47,988 bases of DNA, from the NCBI GenBank assembly GCA_018401745.1, contig JAGYJY010000026.1, positions 70,927 to 118,914 on the forward strand, in the 5' to 3' direction. Shown one piece after another: positions 28,903 to 38,782 of this stretch. The notes under the pieces are model-generated. The model had not been told where the DNA came from, made no database searches, and saw only the letters and a list, made by a program, of their open reading frames with translations. This stretch comes from Pirellulales bacterium (GTDB lineage Bacteria; Planctomycetota; Planctomycetia; Pirellulales; UBA1268). The translations under genes were made by a program, and so were the position numbers. The stretch's first letter is position 1, and each line of letters opens with the position of its first letter.

Positions 28903-30797
28903 ATGCTGTCTTTTGGTCGCTCCGTCATCTTTTTTCAGCGGGCCTTTTTTCCGCGGGCCGGTTTGTTTCGGGCTCGATCGGCATCGCTCGTCGTGCTGGC
29001 GATAGCCGCTGGAGCTCTCGCCGCAGCTGCCCCGGCGGCCGAGACAGTGCCGGCTGCCGAGGAGGTGTCAGCTGGCAGCCCGGCGGCCGCAGACGCCCGT
29101 GGGCAGCTGGCGGAGATCCCGCGGCCCGTGATCGATGATGCGATGTGGCAGGATCCCTTCCTCCCGCTGCCAACCTACCTTCCCAAGTTTTCCAAGACGC
29201 TCCTGCCGATGTGGCTTGAGGCCCTGGCCCGCCCCGAAGCAGAGACCAGACGGGTCGCCGCTGGCACCTTTGCGATTGCCGCAGCTCGCTCCATGCCCGG
29301 GCTTGAGCCAGCGACGGAGCCGCTACGGGCGGTTCTCACAGGGGATGACGACCCTGTCGTCCGTCGTGCCGCCGCGTCGGCCTTGGTGGCGATCGATGCC
29401 CGTGGTGCAGCGGCCGATCTTGCAGCTGCCGCCTCCGCGGATGGCCTGCTGATGGCCGAGATTGTGGAGCCAGCGCTGGCTCGCTGGGGCGACCAGTCTG
29501 CCCGCGAGGTGTGGCTTTCCCGACTGGCTGATCCTCGCTGCGAGCCGGCGCTGCGGACCCTGGCGATTGAATCGCTGGCTGCTGCCGGGGTCACGCAGGC
29601 CGCTGAGCCTCTGCGTGCCCATGTGCTCGACGACACGCAGCCGCTGGCCGAACGCGTGGCCGCCGCACAGGCCTGCGGCAGGCTCACCTCGGCAGGCCTG
29701 ACGGATGCCGCGGCCGATCTCGCTGCCCGTCGCCTGCGGCCGCCGCATGCAGGGCCGCTGCTCGCCGTGCTGCTGCTCTCACGCCATGACGATGCCAGCG
29801 GCGATCGATCTCCTCACCTCCCTCGCCAGCAACTCCGAGCCGTCTGTGGCCACGGCTGCTCTCGACCGGCTTCGTGAGATCGATAACGATCTCGGCCTGC
29901 CACTGGCCCGTGCGGCCATCGTGAGCAGCGATGCGGGGCTTCGCCGCGTGGGTGCGGAGATCCTGATCACACACGGCGACGCCGCCGCGGTGGAGTCGCT
30001 CTGCCCGATGCTCGACGACCGAAACCCGGCTGTTCGCAGCCTGGTGGCCGGAGCGCTTGTGCAGTTTGCTGCCGCAGAGCCGCTGGCCGATGTGGTGATC
30101 GACGGCAGCATGGCGGTGCTTTCGGGCACTGGCTGGCGGGGCCTCGAGCAGGCAGCCCTCGTGCTCGGCACACTCGACCACGAGCCGGCCGCCGACCGCC
30201 TGCTTGAGCAGATGCAGCATCCACGGCCCGAAGCAGCGCTCGGGGCAGCCTGGGCGCTCCGCAAGCTGGCCGTCGACGCAACTTTCGCGCCGCTTGTTGG
30301 CATTCTCCGAAACTGCCCACGAGGCAATGGCCGGCCCAGGCGTCCCGCGGCACGTGGGCCTCCAGGTGAGCCAGGTCTTTCAGCTGTTTGGTGAAGTCCT
30401 CTACCCGCCGGGCGAGCCACTGATGCGGAAGTTTGTTCCCAAGTCGACCCTGCCGCCTGAGGCCCGAGGGGCCGCCTGCTGGACCCTCGGGCATCTCAAA
30501 GCCGCACAGCCCGATGAACAGCTCGCCGCGGCGTTTGCAGCAAGAATCGCTGACGTTGCCGGCCCCAATCCCGAGAACGACCTCGTCCGCACGATGACCG
30601 CCATCAGCCTCGGCCGCATGAAGTCGGAGAGCCAGATCCAGACACTGCGGACGTTTGCCGAGCAGCACGGGCCGATCGACACGGTGGGCCTCGGCTGCCT
30701 GTGGGCGATTGAGCAGATCACCGGGGAGCCGATGGAGACAATCGAAACCCTGACGTTTGGTGTCAGTGGGTGGTTTCTGCAGCCGCAGTTTCGGTAG
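28903..30797 (+). CDS. HEAT-repeat protein with signal peptide (two frameshifts)
   Basis: About 630 residues once two +1 breaks are bridged, at about 29791-29806 and 30305-30310. The start is the ATG at 28903 with GAGGTG about 8 bases upstream. A leader with SASLVVLAIAAGALAAAAP ends near residue 48. Most of the mature protein consists of helical repeats with the HEAT pattern (for example VVRRAAASALVAIDARGAA and VRTMTAISLGRMKSES). After the first break it continues IDLLTSLASNSEPSV and after the second ILETAHEAMAGPGVPRHVG. HEAT solenoids bind proteins. It follows the permease after 19 bases, so it may belong to the exporter unit, and the PSD1 gene follows after 58 bases. Confidence 0.75.
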
Positions 30798-30855
30798 CGG
30801 CTCCGATGAGGGCGGTATACTAAAGGAGCGGGGAGGACTCGGCTGAGGCCTGTTA

Positions 30856-32604
30856 GTGCCGCATCGTGATGCCGCCGGGCGGATTCGGCGGCCGACGGAA
30901 ACGCTCATCAACGACGCCATGCCTTCGCTGCTCATGTGCTGCCGCCCTTCTCTGCGACGAGCGGAAAACTCCCGAACGCTCGCGATCGGGGCCGTCTGTG
31001 TGGCGATGTTCGCAGCCTCAGCCATCGCCCGCGAGGCGAGTGTTTCTGACAGTGCAGCAACAGCGACGGCAGCAGACCTCTCCACCACGATCGACTCGCA
31101 GCTGGAGGCGACCTGGGCAGCCAGCGGCGTGACGCCGGCCGAAGGCATTTCGGACGAAGCCTTCGTTCGGCGACTCTTCCTCGACCTTGCCGGGCGGGTT
31201 CCCACGCTGGCCGAGCGGGCAGCTTTTCTTGAGGATCCGCAGCCCAATCGCCGCCTTCTCCTGATCGACCGGCTGCTGGAGTCGGAAGATCATGCCCGGC
31301 ACATGGCCGATGTGTTTGATGTCTTGCTGATGGGACGGGCCTCCGGCCAGCGAATGCGGGAACGGCAGGAACATGGCTGGAGAGCCTGGCTGGAGCAGGC
31401 CTTTCGCGACAATCGGCCGTGGAATGAAATGGCCGAGGCGATGCTGCTGGCCCGGGCCGCTGATCCTGCCGACGACCCTGCCGCCTGGTTTCTCTACGAG
31501 CGCGACAACAACCATCAGAAGATCGCCGAAGCGGTCGCTCCTGCGTTTTTTGGCTTCCGCATTGAGTGCGTTCAGTGCCACAACTCCATGACGGCCTTCG
31601 AGGTGGAGCAGGCGCACTACTGGGGCCTGGTGGCGTTTTTCAATCGCAGCAAAAACGAGATGACCGGCCGCGGCCCGCGGATCGTGGAATCGGCCATCGG
31701 TGGCTTCTCGGAGTTTGCCGATATTGAGGGCACCAGCTCACAAAACCTGCTCACCTTCCTGGAGGCCGACACTGTTGACGAGGAGCGGCCGGAAGCCAAC
31801 GCGGAGCAGGAAGACCAAGACGATCTCTACCAGGCGGCCCTCCGAGAAGGTGAACCTCGCCAGCCGATCTTTTCCCGTCGCGAACGATTCGTGGAGGACG
31901 TGCTTCGCGATCATCCGTTGGTGGCTCAGGCCATGGTCAACCGGCTGTGGGCCATGCTGATGGGCCGTGGGCTCGTGCATCCCTTCGACGAAATGGATTC
32001 CGCCCATGAGATTTCCCATCCCGAGCTTTTGAAACGGCTTGCTGACGAGTTCTGCAGCCACGGCTACGACATCCGTCGCACGCTGCGGGCCATTGCGGCC
32101 AGCCAGGCCTACCAGCGATCGTCGCGACAGCCTGACGGCATCGACGATCCGTCGAGCTTCGCCTGGCATCTCGAACGTCCACTGACTGCCGAGCAGTTCA
32201 CCCGCAGCCTCGCGGTGGCGCTCACCGGCACGGTGGAGCCACCGAAGGAACTGACCGCAGCCATCCGCCAGGCGATTCCCGACGTCCTGCCCGATGAGGC
32301 TGTCACCGGTATTGCTGAGCCGCTGTTTCTCTCCAACGGCCCACCGCTTCAGGCAGCGCTTCGTGAGGCCGCGGAAGGCTCGCACCCGCTCGCCGCGATG
32401 GCCTCGTTGCCGACGGCTGAGGATGCTGCCGAAGCCCTCTTTCTGGCCACCTTGGGAAGACAGCCCGACCCTGAGGAATCGGCTGCGGTCGCGGCTTTTC
32501 TCGCCCAGCCACACGGCGAGCCTTCACAGCCCGTCGATCGCGAGCGGCTCTGGCAGGCAGCCTGGGCGGTGGTCACATCCGCCGAGTTTCGCTTCAACCA
32601 TTAA
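30856..32604 (+). CDS. Short PSD1 protein: DUF1549 and DUF1553, no N-terminal cytochrome domain
   Basis: The gene is intact, up to 582 residues. The start is uncertain: GTG 30856 with GAGG 9 bases upstream, or ATG 30919 just before the leader (NSRTLAIGAVCVAMFAASAIA). DUF1549 begins at about 95 (RRLFLDLAGRVPTLAERAAF) and carries the single haem-type motif CVQCHNS. DUF1553 follows with VAQAMVNRLWAMLMGRGLV and ends EFRFNH. It lacks the CxxCH or C-x4-C-H module that precedes the other four PSD1 proteins here, so it may carry only one haem or none. It heads a six-gene rightward cluster of DUF1501, WD40, CRTAC1-like and TPR genes. TATACT at about 30819 may be a promoter element; no good -35 was seen. 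Confidence 0.85.
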   Translation: MPHRDAAGRIRRPTETLINDAMPSLLMCCRPSLRRAENSRTLAIGAVCVAMFAASAIAREASVSDSAATATAADLSTTIDSQLEATWAASGVTPAEGISDEAFVRRLFLDLAGRVPTLAERAAFLEDPQPNRRLLLIDRLLESEDHARHMADVFDVLLMGRASGQRMRERQEHGWRAWLEQAFRDNRPWNEMAEAMLLARAADPADDPAAWFLYERDNNHQKIAEAVAPAFFGFRIECVQCHNSMTAFEVEQAHYWGLVAFFNRSKNEMTGRGPRIVESAIGGFSEFADIEGTSSQNLLTFLEADTVDEERPEANAEQEDQDDLYQAALREGEPRQPIFSRRERFVEDVLRDHPLVAQAMVNRLWAMLMGRGLVHPFDEMDSAHEISHPELLKRLADEFCSHGYDIRRTLRAIAASQAYQRSSRQPDGIDDPSSFAWHLERPLTAEQFTRSLAVALTGTVEPPKELTAAIRQAIPDVLPDEAVTGIAEPLFLSNGPPLQAALREAAEGSHPLAAMASLPTAEDAAEALFLATLGRQPDPEESAAVAAFLAQPHGEPSQPVDRERLWQAAWAVVTSAEFRFNH

Positions 32605-32710
32605 CGGCGCGTGCGGGCCGCATGCTCGCCACCAGCTCCCCATGCCCTCTGCGTCACAACCTCGATCGTCTGCACCAGCTTCCCGCGACTGCGGCAGCCC
32701 GGAGCATGGC

Positions 32711-33995
32711 ATGCACCGCCGGCTCTTCCTGGAGGGGTCGCTGACGGCAGGTCTCGCCTCCATGGGAAGCTTCGCCGGGCTCTTCTCGGCGCGGGCAGCG
32801 GCGGAAGCCGTCCAGCGGCAGGGCAAGAAATGCATCCTGCTGTGGCTCTGCGGAGCTGCCGAGCCAGTTTGAAACCTGGGACCCAAAGCCGGGCACGGAA
32901 ACCGCGGGGCCCTTTGGTGCGATTCCCACGGCCGTCCCCGGCGTGCATATCAGCGAACTGATGCCGCAGTGTGCGGGCATCCTCGACAAGTTCGCCATCA
33001 TCCGCTCGATGAAGACCGAGCCGACGGAGCATTTCCAGGGCATCGATGTGCTCACCCGCGGTGATGCCCCGCGGCCCCCCTTCACCCGGCCGATTCTTGG
33101 CTCCGTTGTTGCCCAGCAGCTCGGCCAGCTCGACAGCCCAGTGCCACAGTTCGTGCTGCTCGACCCGTGCCCTGAGGGCAATGAGTTCAAGTCGTTCAAG
33201 GCGGGCAACTGGGCCGGCTGGCTGGGAGCTGAATACGGCCCGGTGCGAGCGGGCGGAGCGTATGCCATTCCGGACATCCTCCGTCCGGAATCGATCAGCG
33301 AGGTCGACCATGCCGATCGCGAAGCCCTGCGGGCCTTTCTCAGCCGCAAGTTTGAGAACGACCAGAAAAGCGCAGCGGCAGCGGGCTACAACGCCGCCTT
33401 CGCTCGTGTGAAGGGGCTGATGAGCTGTGCTCCGCTGTTCGACCTCGACCGGCTCCCTGAAGACGACCGACGCCGCTACGGCCCCGGTGCCTTTGCCCAG
33501 CACGCGCTCCTCGCCCGGCATCTGATCGAGAACGGGTCGACCTTCGTGATGGTGGCCAATGGCATGCCCTGGGACAACCATGTGTTCCAGCACGAGATGC
33601 ATCAGATGCTGGTGCCCGAGCTCGACAATGTGCTCGCTCAGCTGATCAACGACCTCGAAGACCGAGGCATGCTCGACGACACGCTGGTGATCGCCATGGG
33701 AGAGTTTGGCCGCACACCGTGGCTCAATGAGGCCCGCGGCCGCGATCACTTTGCGAAAGCCTGGAGCCTTGCAATGGCGGGCAGTGGGATCCGCGGAGGT
33801 GTGGTCCACGGCGGCACCGACGAGCGAGGCTTCGATGTTACCAGCGACCCGGTCGACAACCGCCAGCTCTTCGCCACGATCTTCACCGCCCTCGGGATCG
33901 ATCCCACGGCCGAATACGACCTCGGCGATCTGCCCACCTTCCATCGCGTGGAAGGCGGGGCCGAGCCGCTCATGTCCCTTTTGAAAACGGGCTGA
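32711..33995 (+). CDS. DUF1501 protein (one frameshift)
   Basis: About 427 residues with one +1 break at about 32853-32860. The start could be ATG 32711 (MHRRLFLEGSLTAGLASMG, a twin-arginine-like leader) or the in-frame ATG at 32642. The N-terminal frame runs ILLWLCGAAEPV then hits TGA; dropping one base gives GAPSQFETWDPKPG, the family hallmark. Conserved parts further on include LVIAMGEFGRTPW and the C-terminal ATIFTALGIDP. It pairs with the PSD1 gene that ends 106 bases before the shorter start. The TGA of the false frame lies at the break, so a reader of the raw sequence would wrongly see a truncated leader and a headless protein. Confidence 0.82.
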
Positions 33996-34010
33996 AACCC
34001 CGTCGCCGCA

Positions 34011-35075
34011 ATGCCTCCCGCCAGCCCGAATCGTCTGACCGACTTCAAGCTGCCAACAGCGGTGCTCGCCGCTGCCTGGCTGGGTGAGGGGGAGCTGCTC
34101 GCAGGCTGCATGGACGGCGTGTATCGGGTCGATCTGGCCGCCGCCAGCCACCGCAAAATCGGCTCCCACGCCAGCTATGTCAGCTCCGTCGCAGCGGTTC
34201 CTCGCCATGGGCAGTATCTCTCGGCTGGCTACGACGGCAGACTGCAGTGGTATGACCTCGCCAGCGACCAGCCGACGCGGTCCCTCGACCTGCACCGCTT
34301 CTGGTCGTGGGACATGGCTGTTTCACCCGATCAGTCGCTCGTCGCCTCGGTCACCGGTCAGTACCTCGCCGGCGGCTACAAGTATGAGCCGGCCCCGGAA
34401 CGGGAGCCGTCGGTGCGTGTGGTGGCCGCCGACACCGGTGAGATCCTGCTGAGCCTGCCCCACGTGCCTTCGGTGCAGGCGGTCGCCTTCAGCCACGACA
34501 GCCAGTTTGTGGCTGCCGGCAACCTGATGGGAGAAGTCCGCATCTGGAATGCCCGCACGGGCGAGCAGGTGGCCGGCTGGACCACGCCCGACTTCACTAG
34601 CTGGGGCATCATCAAGAGCCACTGCTACCTCGGGGGCATCTTTGCCCTGCGGTTTACGCCAGACGACAGCGGTCTGTTGATGTGCGGAATGGGCCCGATG
34701 CACGACCCGATGGCGGGCAACGGCCGGCAGCTCTGGCAGCGGTGGGACTGGCGGGCCGACGCAGCTGCAAAAATCGACGAGACACACGAGGGAGAATCGG
34801 GCGAAGGCCTGATGGAGGCTCTGGCGGTGGAGCCGCAGGCGGGCTTCTTTGCCATGGGCGGGCGGCTGCGGGGCGGCAACCTGAATGTGGGGCTCTACGG
34901 CCTCGCTGATGGTGGCAAGCTGGGAAGCGTGAAGTCCGGCTATCGGGTCACCGAGATTCTGTTTTCCACCGATGGCTCGCGAATGATCCTCGTCGGCGGC
35001 CAGGGCCAGCCCGACCAAGACGCCGAAGGCCGCATCGCCGACTTCGGTCGCGTTGAGGTCTACGACATCGCGTGA
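34011..35075 (+). CDS. WD40-repeat protein
   Basis: 354 residues with no leader or membrane segment, so it is probably cytoplasmic. Repeats have the WD40 pattern, for example YLSAGYDGRLQWYDLASDQP, VQAVAFSHDSQFVAAGN and EVRIWNARTGEQ; about seven blades would fit a single propeller. The protein starts 15 bases after the DUF1501 stop. WD40 propellers are interaction platforms and no enzyme domain is attached. In this window WD40 also occurs fused to a PSD1 protein (18240-23426), so the same functional combination appears once as separate genes and once as a fusion. Confidence 0.85.
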   Translation: MPPASPNRLTDFKLPTAVLAAAWLGEGELLAGCMDGVYRVDLAAASHRKIGSHASYVSSVAAVPRHGQYLSAGYDGRLQWYDLASDQPTRSLDLHRFWSWDMAVSPDQSLVASVTGQYLAGGYKYEPAPEREPSVRVVAADTGEILLSLPHVPSVQAVAFSHDSQFVAAGNLMGEVRIWNARTGEQVAGWTTPDFTSWGIIKSHCYLGGIFALRFTPDDSGLLMCGMGPMHDPMAGNGRQLWQRWDWRADAAAKIDETHEGESGEGLMEALAVEPQAGFFAMGGRLRGGNLNVGLYGLADGGKLGSVKSGYRVTEILFSTDGSRMILVGGQGQPDQDAEGRIADFGRVEVYDIA

Positions 35076-35087
35076 ACGGAGCAGCGT

Positions 35088-36905
35088 ATGCCTCGAGTTG
35101 TGCTGCGTGTGGTCGGTGCGGTCGGCATCGTCGCCTCCATTGTGCTGATTGGGTCGCTGCTGTGGCCCCCGCAACCAGCCGACGACCGGCAGCCAGACCG
35201 GGCCATTGAGCCGAGCCCGCCCATTCCGCCGGCCGCCGCCGCGGTCAACGCTCCGGCCATGCCAGCCGTTCCACTCCAGCCACGTGCCGACGCCTGGCTG
35301 TCTGACCAAACAGCCCAGTCAGGCATCGCGTTTGTGCACCACTCCGGCGACTCTCCTGAGAAGCCATTTCCCTCGGCCAACGGCAGCGGACTGGCCGCCT
35401 TCGATTACGACGTCGACGGGTATATCGACCTTGTCTTCGCCACCGGCAACGACTTCCCCGTCGACGAAGCGACAGCCAGCCACAGCAACCGCTGCTACCG
35501 CAACCTCGGTGGCTGGGCGTTTGCCGAGTCCACTGCCCAGACAGGCCTCGGCCATCGCAGCTACACGCATGGCGTGACCGTGGCCGATGTCGACTCCGAC
35601 GGTTTTCCAGACGTGCTCTTCACCTGCTACGGGCCGGATGTCTTCTTCCACAACCTCGGCGACGGAAGCTTTGAGCGGATGACCATTGGAGTCGAGGATG
35701 CCCGCTGGAGTTCCAGCGCTGCCTTCTTCGACGCCGACCTCGACGGGCTGCTCGACCTCTACGTCTGCCACTACGGAAACTGGTCGCTGGACGACAATCC
35801 GTTCTGCGGAGATGCCTCTGGCAACGTGCGGGTGTTCTGCAGCCCTCTGACTGTCGAGCCCGTGCCCGACGCCTTCTTCCGCAATCAAGGCGACGGCAGC
35901 TTTGCCGACGCCAGCGACGACGCTGGGATTCTCGTGCCGCCCGGCCGCGGCCTGTGCGTGCTCGCAGCGCATCTCGACGACGATGCCTCTCTCGATCTCT
36001 ACATCGCCAACGACCTCAACCACAACGTTCTTCTTGCCGGCAGTGGCACGGGCAGCTTCACCGATAGGAGCGATCTCTCGGGGGCGGCCTATGATTCCAT
36101 GGGGCGGGTGAAGTCGAGCATGGGTATCGATGCCGCCGACACGCGCGGCACAGGTCGTTTCGACCTGCTCGTCACCGATTTTCAACGCGAATACAACCTG
36201 CTGTTTGCCAATGCGGGAGGTGGCATGTTCGTCGACGCCAGTGAACCCAGCGGGGTTGGCCCGACAGGTGTGCAGCTGGTCAGCTGGGGGGTCCAGTTTG
36301 CCGACCTGGATCTCGATGGTCGCGAAGATGCGATTGTGACCAGCGGCCATGTCGGTGACGAACGGGATCCCGAGGCCGACCTTCGGCAGCCCGGCCTAGT
36401 GCTGCGGAATCTCGGCAGCCGTTTTGAGGCGGTCGCGGCCGACCAGGCCGGCAGCTATTTCTTCGAGCCGCATCAAGGCCGAGGGCTGATTGCCGCCGAT
36501 CTCGACAACGACGGCGATGAAGACTTCATCTTCAACCATCGCGATGAGCCGGCCACCCTGCTCGCCAACGACGCTGCCAACCATGCCTCGCCAGGCCGTG
36601 CCCCGCTCACCATCAAACTTGTGGGCACCAGCAGCAACCGCGATTGTATCGGCGCGGTGGTGACCCTCGCCGGAAGCCCGCGTCAGCTGCGGCAGCGCAA
36701 GGGAGGCGGAGGATATCAGTCAACGCGCGACCCCAGGCTCTTTTTCGCTGTCGACGGCGGCAGCAGCAGCTCGCTGACGGTTCGCTGGCCAAGCGGAGCC
36801 GAGTCGCAGGTCGACGGCCTGGCTGCCGGAGGTAGGTATGTGATCATCGAGCCCGTGGCAGAGACACCGCCGCGCGTTCTCGTCTTGCAGGAGCCGGAGC
36901 TATGA
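35088..36905 (+). CDS. CRTAC1-like protein: FG-GAP/VCBS repeats and ASPIC/UnbV domain
   Basis: 605 residues. A hydrophobic N-terminus (VVLRVVGAVGIVASIVLIGSLLW) is a signal anchor or leader, with GGAG 7 bases upstream of the ATG. Calcium-binding-type FG-GAP/VCBS motifs recur: FDYDVDGYIDLVFA, VADVDSDGFPDVLF, FFDADLDGLLDLYV and DLDNDGDEDFIFN, consistent with a beta-propeller. The C-terminal ASPIC/UnbV domain begins near 530 (GYQSTRDPRLFFAVDGG, RWPSGAESQV). Such proteins act outside the cytoplasm; a role in adhesion or substrate binding is a family-level guess. The start of the next gene overlaps its stop by four bases. Confidence 0.88.
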   Translation: MPRVVLRVVGAVGIVASIVLIGSLLWPPQPADDRQPDRAIEPSPPIPPAAAAVNAPAMPAVPLQPRADAWLSDQTAQSGIAFVHHSGDSPEKPFPSANGSGLAAFDYDVDGYIDLVFATGNDFPVDEATASHSNRCYRNLGGWAFAESTAQTGLGHRSYTHGVTVADVDSDGFPDVLFTCYGPDVFFHNLGDGSFERMTIGVEDARWSSSAAFFDADLDGLLDLYVCHYGNWSLDDNPFCGDASGNVRVFCSPLTVEPVPDAFFRNQGDGSFADASDDAGILVPPGRGLCVLAAHLDDDASLDLYIANDLNHNVLLAGSGTGSFTDRSDLSGAAYDSMGRVKSSMGIDAADTRGTGRFDLLVTDFQREYNLLFANAGGGMFVDASEPSGVGPTGVQLVSWGVQFADLDLDGREDAIVTSGHVGDERDPEADLRQPGLVLRNLGSRFEAVAADQAGSYFFEPHQGRGLIAADLDNDGDEDFIFNHRDEPATLLANDAANHASPGRAPLTIKLVGTSSNRDCIGAVVTLAGSPRQLRQRKGGGGYQSTRDPRLFFAVDGGSSSSLTVRWPSGAESQVDGLAAGGRYVIIEPVAETPPRVLVLQEPEL

Positions 36906-38782
36906 GCCGTTTGTGGCATGCCATCGTGGGGAGAATGCTCACGACGGCCAGCATGGTGATCTTGGCTGCAGGCTGCCAGGATGAGAGTCTACCTGTGGCT
37001 CCGCAGGCTGCCGCTGTGCGGCCAGCCGGCCCACGCATCTCCACGCCGCTGACCGCTCCCCGCACCCCAGGCCCGGCATCGACGGCGGCCGACACAGCAG
37101 GCCCGGCCCCCGCGTCGGTCCGGCCTGTCTTTGAGAATGTCGCCCGGGAGTCGGGCGTCGACTTCCTCTACGACCGCGACGTGGTCGAAGGGCGGTGGCT
37201 GATCGTGGAGGTGATGGGTGGAGGCGTGGCCTGGCTTGATGCCGATCTCGACGGCTGGCTCGACCTGTTCTTCACCAACGGTGGACCAATCGAACCCGAA
37301 ACAGGGCCTGCCCGCTCGGCCGCAGACCAGCTCTTTCGCAGCCTCGGCCCCGATGCCTCCGGTCAGGTTCGCTTTCGCAACGTCACCCAGGCGGCGGGCA
37401 TTCCCGATGGTGGCTACGGGCAGGGCGTGGCGGTGGGCGACTACGATGCCGACGGCTTTCCTGACATCTATGTGACCAACTACGGGCCCAATCTGCTGCT
37501 CCACAACAACGGCGACGGCAGCTTTACGGATGTCACGGCTGAGGCCGGTGTCGGCGATGCCTCGTGGGGCACGGCCGCCTTCTTCGCCGATCTCAACGCA
37601 GATGGGCAGCTCGATCTCTACGTTGTTAACTTCATCGACCAGACGCCTGCCAACGTGCAGCCCTGCGACTATGGAGGCGACATCGGCTACTGCGGCCCAG
37701 GCACCTACCGAGGAGTCCAGGATGCGGTCTACGTCGGCCAGGGCGACGGGCGTTTCCTTGAGCAGTCTGCACGCCTCGGTTTCGTGGAGCCGGACGGGGC
37801 CGGCAAGGGGCTGGCGGCCGTCGCCGTCGACTTTGACCACGACCTGCGGCCAGAAGTGTATGTGGGCAACGACATGACGCCCAACCTGCTCTACACATCT
37901 GGGGGCAGTGCTCCGCCAGGCGATAGCCAGCCCGAGGCCAGCCTCTATCGCGAGATCGCCGTCGCGGCAGGCTGCGCGCTGAGCGATCAGGGGGAGAACG
38001 AGGCCACGATGGGGATCGTCTGCGAAGATCTCGACGACGACGGCCTTCCCGACCTCTTTCTCGCCCACTTCCACAAGGCGAAGAACACGCTCTACCGCAA
38101 TCTCGGCGGGCTGCTGTTTGCCGACGAAAGCCGGCGAACGAAAATCGCCGCCACGAGCTTCGACAACCTCGGCTTCGGTTCGGTCGCGCTCGACTGGGAT
38201 CGCAACGGCCTGCTCGATCTCTTTGTGACCACCGGTCACGTCCTCGGCCCCAACGCACCGCCCGAGAAGATGGCCCCGCAGCTGCTCCGGCGAATCGACA
38301 GCAGGCGGTTTGAAGACGTGTCTTCCGAGGTTGCCGGCTCCTACTTTGCCGGCCTCTGGCTCGGCCGGGGTGTGGCTGGGGGCGACTACGACAATGATGG
38401 CGACCTCGATATCGCAGTGGCCCACAACGACTCGCCGTCGGCCCTGCTGGCCAACCGCACCGAGGCCGGCGGTGGTTTCCTGGGTCTTGAGCTCACCACG
38501 CCGTCGCGAATCCCGCCCATCGGCGGTCGTGTGGAAGTCGTTTCCGGCGAGATCCGCATGACTCGGCCGATCTTCGCCGGCGGCAGCTATCAGGCCAGCC
38601 ACGATCCGAGAATGCTCTTCACGCTCGAAGCCGGTGAGACTGCTGCTGAGGTCACCATTCACTGGCCGAGCGGTCGCGTTGACGAGCTGACGCTCGCAGG
38701 CGACCGCTACTGGCGGGTGATGGAGGGGCAGCCCGCAACGACATTGGCTCCGCAGCGTCCGGTGACAAAGGAGACTCTATGA
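36902..38782 (+). CDS. CRTAC1-like lipoprotein: FG-GAP/VCBS repeats and ASPIC/UnbV domain
   Basis: 626 residues, paralogous to the preceding gene. The N-terminus MTTASMVILAAGCQDE has a lipobox (AAGC), so membrane anchoring through a lipidated cysteine is likely. Repeats with DxDxDG-type calcium motifs: WLDADLDGWLDLFFTN, VGDYDADGFPDIYVTNYG, FADLNADGQLDLYVV and GGDYDNDGDLDIAVAHND. ASPIC/UnbV sits at the end (GGSYQASHDPRMLFTLEAG, TIHWPSGRVDELTL). Four-base overlaps with both neighbours (ATGA at 36902 and 38779) make a translationally coupled trio with the first CRTAC1-like gene and the TPR gene. The pair are only moderately similar, so the duplication is not recent. Confidence 0.9.
   Translation: MSRLWHAIVGRMLTTASMVILAAGCQDESLPVAPQAAAVRPAGPRISTPLTAPRTPGPASTAADTAGPAPASVRPVFENVARESGVDFLYDRDVVEGRWLIVEVMGGGVAWLDADLDGWLDLFFTNGGPIEPETGPARSAADQLFRSLGPDASGQVRFRNVTQAAGIPDGGYGQGVAVGDYDADGFPDIYVTNYGPNLLLHNNGDGSFTDVTAEAGVGDASWGTAAFFADLNADGQLDLYVVNFIDQTPANVQPCDYGGDIGYCGPGTYRGVQDAVYVGQGDGRFLEQSARLGFVEPDGAGKGLAAVAVDFDHDLRPEVYVGNDMTPNLLYTSGGSAPPGDSQPEASLYREIAVAAGCALSDQGENEATMGIVCEDLDDDGLPDLFLAHFHKAKNTLYRNLGGLLFADESRRTKIAATSFDNLGFGSVALDWDRNGLLDLFVTTGHVLGPNAPPEKMAPQLLRRIDSRRFEDVSSEVAGSYFAGLWLGRGVAGGDYDNDGDLDIAVAHNDSPSALLANRTEAGGGFLGLELTTPSRIPPIGGRVEVVSGEIRMTRPIFAGGSYQASHDPRMLFTLEAGETAAEVTIHWPSGRVDELTLAGDRYWRVMEGQPATTLAPQRPVTKETL

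Noticed and set aside
32601..34295. Leftward frame of 564 codons
   Set aside because: Antisense to the DUF1501 gene; no family match.
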